A DNA stretch of 64,000 nt from NCBI GenBank assembly GCA_019054805.1, contig JAHQIY010000002.1, positions 5,766,001 to 5,830,000 on the forward strand. The letters run 5' to 3'. Below, one piece after another: positions 60,235-64,000 of this stretch. Both the position numbers and the translations under genes were made by a program. Every line of letters begins with the position of its first letter. Position 1 is the stretch's first letter. The notes beneath the pieces were generated by a model. That model searched no databases. It was not told where the DNA came from and saw nothing but the letters and a program-made list of their open reading frames with translations. Source of the stretch: Brachionus manjavacas. Lineage: Eukaryota > Rotifera > Eurotatoria > Ploima > Brachionidae.

Positions 60235-60482
60235 AACGTTGGGAACACACAGAGACATTCAGAATAGACTTTCCAAAGCGAAGAGTACCTTTGCTAGACT
60301 CCGACCAGCATGGAAATCAAACAGCTACAGCAAGGAAACAAAACTTAAACTATACAACAGTGTAGTAAACGCAACACTGATGTACGGAAGTGAATGTTTG
60401 GGGATGTGTGAATCTGACAGGAAAAGTCTTAACACCTTCTACACTGGAAGCCTGCGGAGGATTTGTCGAATTAAATTGTTTT
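60235..60482 (+). mobile_element. RTE-like LINE RT C-terminal fragment
   Basis: Open frame with THRDIQNRLSKAKSTFARLR, LKLYNSVVNATLMYGSECL and LNTFYTGSLRRICRI. This is the post-RT segment typical of RTE/BovB-like elements (IxxRIxKAxxAFxxLxxxW, TKLxLYxSxVxxxLLYGxExW, FxxxxLRxIxxI). It is less A/T-rich than its neighbours and uninterrupted, so a younger insertion. Confidence 0.8.
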
Positions 60483-60800
60483 GAGAGGTATTTAAATAGT
60501 TTCTTGTCATTTTATTTAAAGCTAAAGTCTCAAGACCATATGTGAATTGAGGCCAGTAGGTTTTGTAGATAAAAACTTTCAGGAACAGAGATCGCCCTTT
60601 TTTTAAACCTAAGAATGAAAGATAAAACAAAGCTTGTTTTACTTTTATAAATTTGCTTACTAACTGCAACGTTGTGGTAGTCAAAGTCATTTGGGATATC
60701 AACTCCTAAATATTTAATTCTATTTACTTTGTCCAAGGTATTGTTTCCCATATAAAAAGTTTTACTAAAGAGCTGTGGACCAAATTCAAATTCAAATAAT
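60478..60800 (-). mobile_element. LINE RT fragment, minus strand
   Basis: Minus-strand frames give KVNRIKYLGVDIPNDFDYHN, SKQIYKSKTSFVLSF, then GLKKGRSLFLKVFIYKTYWP and FTYGLETLALNKMTRNYLN. KYLGV, the FYK-x-W segment and YGLETL are common to LINE RT C-termini. One frameshift in ~300 bp. Confidence 0.7.
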
Positions 60801-60889
60801 TATATTGAATTGTATCAATGAAAGTTAGTTTTGTTAATAGATAAAGTTCATCAAAGTTGAAAATTTTCAGTAATTTTGATACTCGTGAT

Positions 60890-61150
60890 TTGTGACAGAA
60901 GAATTTTCAAACCAAACATTTGTCTTATTAAGTTTTTTTGTAATTTATTTATTGAATCCTTTGTGGTCGAATTTAAGAGTTAGAGCCTCAAGACAACAGG
61001 TGAATTTAGATAAACAATATGTTTTGTATACAAATGATTTGAATTTAGGTGAACTATTTTTAGGCAGAAGATATGAAAATTCAAAAAATATAGATTGTTT
61101 AGACTTTGGTAAAGATATTGCTCTAGAATTGGTTTACAATGCAAAATAGA
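60890..61150 (-). repeat. Second, more decayed copy of the preceding LINE segment
   Basis: The plus strand at 60966-61060 (AAGAGTTAGAGCCTCAAGAC, CAGGTGAATTTAG, ATATGTTTTGTATACAAA) parallels 60517-60580 (AAGCTAAAGTCTCAAGACCA, GTGAATTGAGGCCAG, GGTTTTGTAGATAAA). It is probably a relic of the same LINE region in the same orientation. The 85-residue plus-strand frame is likely accidental. Confidence 0.4.
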
Positions 61151-61710
61151 AAATACCTAACTAACTTTTTGATGAGCTATGGCGTAAAAATTACGCCGAA
61201 ATATTTTTTTCAAATCTTTTCATTCTGAGATTTAAAATTAAAATTAGTATGTTTTAACTTTTATTTTGCTAGTTTAAATTTTAAAAAGCAGTCATAAATG
61301 CACTTATTAACTTTTTGAAATGACCTTTTTTGAAAAATGTCAAGACCTTGAATACCGGTCATTTAGAATAATAAATAAATTTGCAAATAGTCATTAATTA
61401 AATTTGATATCAAATAAATAAAAAAATTTTGACCTTATTTTTAAAAATTTATCCATCAACAACTTAATTCAAAAGCTTTTTTTAAAAAATAAAATTCAGT
61501 AACTAACAGATAAAAACTATTTAAATCAACTAATGATAAAAGTTAACCTAAATATGACACTAATTAAAATATGCAAATAGTTAACGAACGAATGTGAAAA
61601 TTCATAATTAAGTGCCTGATACATCAATTAACCTTCGAAAGAGAAAAATTGTGAAAAATAAATTTAAAGTTGAAGAAAAAAAGGGCGAAAAAAGTCTGAA
61701 ATCTTTTGAG
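61151..61710. other. ZSWIM8 5' flank and UTR
   Basis: A/T-rich. The coding frame is open upstream of the chosen ATG back to about 61612 without another ATG, so 61612-61710 is either 5' UTR or coding from an unseen upstream exon. No core promoter motif identified. Confidence 0.4.
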
Positions 61711-62652
61711 ATGAGCCGGTTCTTTCAGCAAACAAATTCATCTGGCAGCGATCAACCAGACACGTCCAACGACACACGAAACAACACGTCCAACCAAGCG
61801 CAAACAAACGCCAACATGCTTTGGAACGATCCGAACGACGATTTCGACAGCGATCAGCTCGACGAGGACGACTCGTACTCGTGGGCCAGCACCGACAATC
61901 CGGACGGCCTACCAGGCTCATCGGTTCCCAACCAGAATCCATCATTACCCAACGCTTTGGCCAATTGGCGAGACTGGAAATCAAGCAACTACAACGATCC
62001 TTACTTCAACCAGTTGAACATGCTGAGCCAAAGCATAGGCAAGCCGAAACGCGACCACTCGTTTAGAATAGAAAAATTGGTAGATTTGTGTGCCAATTAT
62101 GTGGCTAGCTCGATACCTTTTGAGCTGGTCGAGACATACAAACAGCCAGTTCCCGAGTACCTGCAGCTCAAAATAACCAAGGCCTCGTTTCCGGAAACAA
62201 TCGACAACATAAGACTATATTCGTGTCTGGCCAATGGAAACGCAGACGAGTACATGAAAGGCGAACAAATGTACAGAGCCAAGTGTGTTCGCAAGCTTCT
62301 GCAGATAGGGTTTCACCTTAGCGCCCAAGTTAGCCAAAGCATTAGCCAAACAAACTCCAACAATCTGAGCTACTATAATTCCAAGCAGAATAACATTCTT
62401 TTGAGTGGTTTTGCCAATAGTTGCTTTAGCGTATCGCTGGTCTGTGACCGTAAGAGAATTGTGTATTGTACTTGTACTTGTTCTAAGCAGGCTGTTTCGT
62501 GGTGCTGTCACATCGTAGCGGTTTGTTTGAGCAGAATTCTCGAGTCCGACTTGGTCGAATACAGAGCTCCTGTTTCAGAGTCGCTGTCTAAGCTCAAACG
62601 CGATCAGCTTCAAAAGTTTGCCCAGTATCTCATCAGTGAGCTACCTCAACAG
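61711..62652 (+). CDS. ZSWIM8: ZSWIM8 (dorado) E3 ligase substrate receptor, first exon (3' end outside window)
   Basis: 314 residues from the first ATG to a donor at CAG|GTGATT, phase 0. Residues 1-115 are low-complexity (Asn/Ser/Gln) with an acidic patch (46-54) and NWRDWK, which also appears as NWRGW in human. Residues 123-131 (LVDLCANYV) fit an elongin BC box. IPFELVE, VPEYLQLKI, SFPETIDNIRLYSCLANGNA and LLQIGFHLSA follow the family. The SWIM zinc motif is CTCTCSKQAVSWCCH (Cys253/255 to Cys265-x-His267). The end RAPVSESLSKLKRDQLQKFA then QYLISELPQQ is nearly the human sequence. ZSWIM8 is the receptor of a Cullin-3 E3 that destroys Argonaute during target-directed microRNA decay. No further exon was found up to 64000, where the intron still runs. 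Codons are G/C-richer than the rest of the window. Confidence 0.95.
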
Positions 62653-62811
62653 GTGATTTTTTATTTTTTTTCTATTTATTTAGTATTTAAAATGAAATAT
62701 TTTTTTTATGAAAACACTTTTTACCTTATTTAGGTTTTTTTATTATTAAGTCTTTAATCAATTCGGGAGAAAGGACATTATAGAGGGCTAGAAATTTTTT
62801 TTGTGGGTAAA

Positions 62812-63561
62812 TTACTTTATTTATTGAAAACGTTTATTCTCACTCAAGTTATTTGAGAATAACTAAAAAATGTTTACTCAAGATAACTTTGACTTTGGTA
62901 AAAAAATTTATTTATTTATACTCAAAAAAAAAAAAAAAAAAAAAAGGATTAACACATTATTAAGAGATTAATTATTTAGAACAATTGTTACATTTCCAGA
63001 CTTTCTTAATAGGAATATAAGTTCCATTAACACATTTTAAGTGGAAATCATTTTTACAATCACCGCATGTAATCCATTTATTTTCACAAGAAAGATTGCA
63101 AATTTTACAAGATTTCAAAGACTTCAAAAAATGGCCTAATACAGTCTCTAACATCAAAAAACCATCAGAAGTAAAATATTTAAGTAGTAGCTCCTTTTTT
63201 AAACCACTAGAATCAACAAAACCACTATCTAGTATTTTAGAAGATAAACATTTAGGGTCTACGATGACGTGTTATTCATCGATTAAGTTTTTATTGTTAA
63301 TTACCGAATTATCGATAATGATGCAGCTGATGAAGTCAAACAATTGACTATTTGAACAACTTATTTTTTGAGATTTCGAATTTTGTGTTGTTACTGGTTG
63401 TGAATTAGCTTTTCTCTTTCTCTCGGCTTTTGTTGGAGCTCCTCGCATTTGAGTAAGAATAAAAAAAAATGTACAGGTAAGGCAATAAAAAAATTTATTC
63501 TTACTCATATTGAGTGAAAATATATTCACTCTTATTTATAACGAAAATAAATTTACTTTAT
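62812..63561 (-). mobile_element. Small TIR-like element encoding a PHD-finger protein, in ZSWIM8 intron 1
   Basis: The direct repeat TTACTTTAT occurs at 62812-62820 and 63553-63561, a 9 bp duplication as made by Mutator-like elements. Just inside, the left arm has TCTCACTCAAGTTATTTGAG then AATAA, and the right arm reversed has TTTCACTCAATATGAGTAAG then AATAA. These are imperfect inverted repeats. The interior carries the minus-strand PHD-finger frame (63529-62972) and a run of 22 A at 62924-62945. Boundaries and class are inferred. Confidence 0.5.
62972..63529 (-). pseudogene. PHD-finger protein frame of the intronic element, one in-frame stop
   Basis: 186 codons in one continuous frame broken only by TAA at 63274-63272. 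A likely initiator is the ATG of MRGAPTKAERKRKANSQ, giving a basic, nuclear-localisation-like N-terminus. The C-terminal 45 residues (KSCKICNLSCENKWITCGDC, KNDFHLKCVNGTYIPIKKVW, KCNNCSK) have the Cys4-His-Cys3 spacing of a PHD finger. PHD fingers occur in some LINE ORF1 proteins and transposases. No catalytic domain is present, so this is either an accessory protein or the remnant of a longer element. The single stop suggests recent loss of function, or a spliced/readthrough product. Confidence 0.6.
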
Positions 63562-64000
63562 AAAATACTACAAGCATTTAGAATGACTTTTTTGATTTAA
63601 AATAAATCATTTTACAAAAAAACCTATTTTGACATAAGAATCATTTTCAAAATTAGATTGCTTGATCTGGAAAGTGAATTTGGTAATTTAGCTTTGTCGA
63701 ATTATTTTGAAGTGAATTAGTCGAGGATTTTAGGATTTTTATTTTTTTGTTCGGACAAAAAAGTATTTTTGCAATGGAAAAGTCTTTTTTTATTTTAATA
63801 ATTTGTTTTTTACTTTCAAATTTATTTTATATAGATATAAGTAAATTTATACAGGTGAAGCTTATTTAGTGATTAAAAAATTTAAGGCCATTTTAGAGAA
63901 AATTTTTTAATAGATACATTTTTTTCAGTTAATTTTAGTTTGAAAAATTATTGAACACAGGTAAATTTTTTAAATACAATTTATTTAAAATAATACTTTG
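63562..64000. other. Remaining ZSWIM8 intron sequence
   Basis: A/T-rich with no acceptor that opens into the expected continuation of ZSWIM8 (ILPTAQRL-like). The next exon lies beyond the window. Confidence 0.45.

Noticed and set aside
60892-61149. 85-residue plus-strand protein
   Set aside because: Overlaps a stretch similar to the minus-strand LINE fragment at 60.5 kb; no recognisable domain.
61664-61984. Arg/Cys-rich minus-strand frame
   Set aside because: Antisense shadow of the G/C-richer ZSWIM8 exon, which has clear family identity.
1-64000. CRISPR arrays, operons, bacterial promoters or phage genes
   Set aside because: No regularly spaced repeats or Shine-Dalgarno-led gene clusters; spliced animal genes show this is a eukaryotic chromosome.

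Overview
The window is eukaryotic nuclear DNA from a small, very AT-rich animal genome. There are seven recognisable single-copy animal genes, an eighth (ALYREF) present twice, GT-AG introns of either about 55-90 bp or 1-3.5 kb, poly(A) signals, and many dead non-LTR retrotransposons, SINEs and DNA transposons. The allatostatin-A/galanin-type receptor points to a bilaterian, probably a protostome. NME5 and WDR90 imply motile cilia. GNPAT with a peroxisomal C-terminus implies peroxisomal ether-lipid synthesis, which argues against parasitic flatworms. A rotifer-like or other small lophotrochozoan is my best guess, but the sequence alone does not prove it.

Layout. 0-10.5 kb: a short single-pass membrane protein gene (264-722), then about 9.7 kb of AT-rich DNA with SINE fragments and LINE 3' tails. 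10.5-15.2 kb: a three-exon rhodopsin-type neuropeptide receptor whose 3.5 kb intron holds a dead LINE. 16.5 kb: a TA-flanked MITE. 18.8-23.2 kb: NME5 (+) convergent with five-exon FAM20C (-), whose first intron carries pogo-like inverted-repeat DNA. 24.5-30.2 kb: a 5'-inverted SINE, a mariner relic and a LINE relic. 30.3-39.5 kb: WDR90 (-) in three large exons, with a LINE fragment and a 40 bp perfect palindrome in its introns. 40.7-45.4 kb: a small element with a 60 bp flanking duplication, ALYREF copy 1 (+), an intact tRNA-derived SINE, a 730 bp foldback element and a hAT-like MITE. 45.6-47.7 kb: GNPAT (-). 48.4-55.3 kb: Mutator-like transposase remnants, one inserted into a LINE, then a SINE. 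56.2-58.3 kb: THUMPD1 and ALYREF copy 2, both (-). 58.7-61.2 kb: a pile of LINE fragments in both orientations. 61.7-64 kb: the first exon of ZSWIM8 (+), which runs off the window, with a small PHD-finger transposon in its intron.

The genes do not form one pathway. NME5 and WDR90 are axoneme/centriole proteins, ALYREF (twice) and THUMPD1 act in RNA export and tRNA modification, ZSWIM8 is an E3 ligase substrate receptor tied to microRNA decay, FAM20C is a secretory-pathway kinase, and GNPAT is peroxisomal. I found no clear new host system. The most unusual material is mobile: the foldback element, the twin-primed SINE, the PHD-finger element, and two ALYREF genes that share intron positions but differ in coding sequence. 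Exon joins were worked out by hand from reading frame, GT-AG sites and remembered family alignments, and no search was run.
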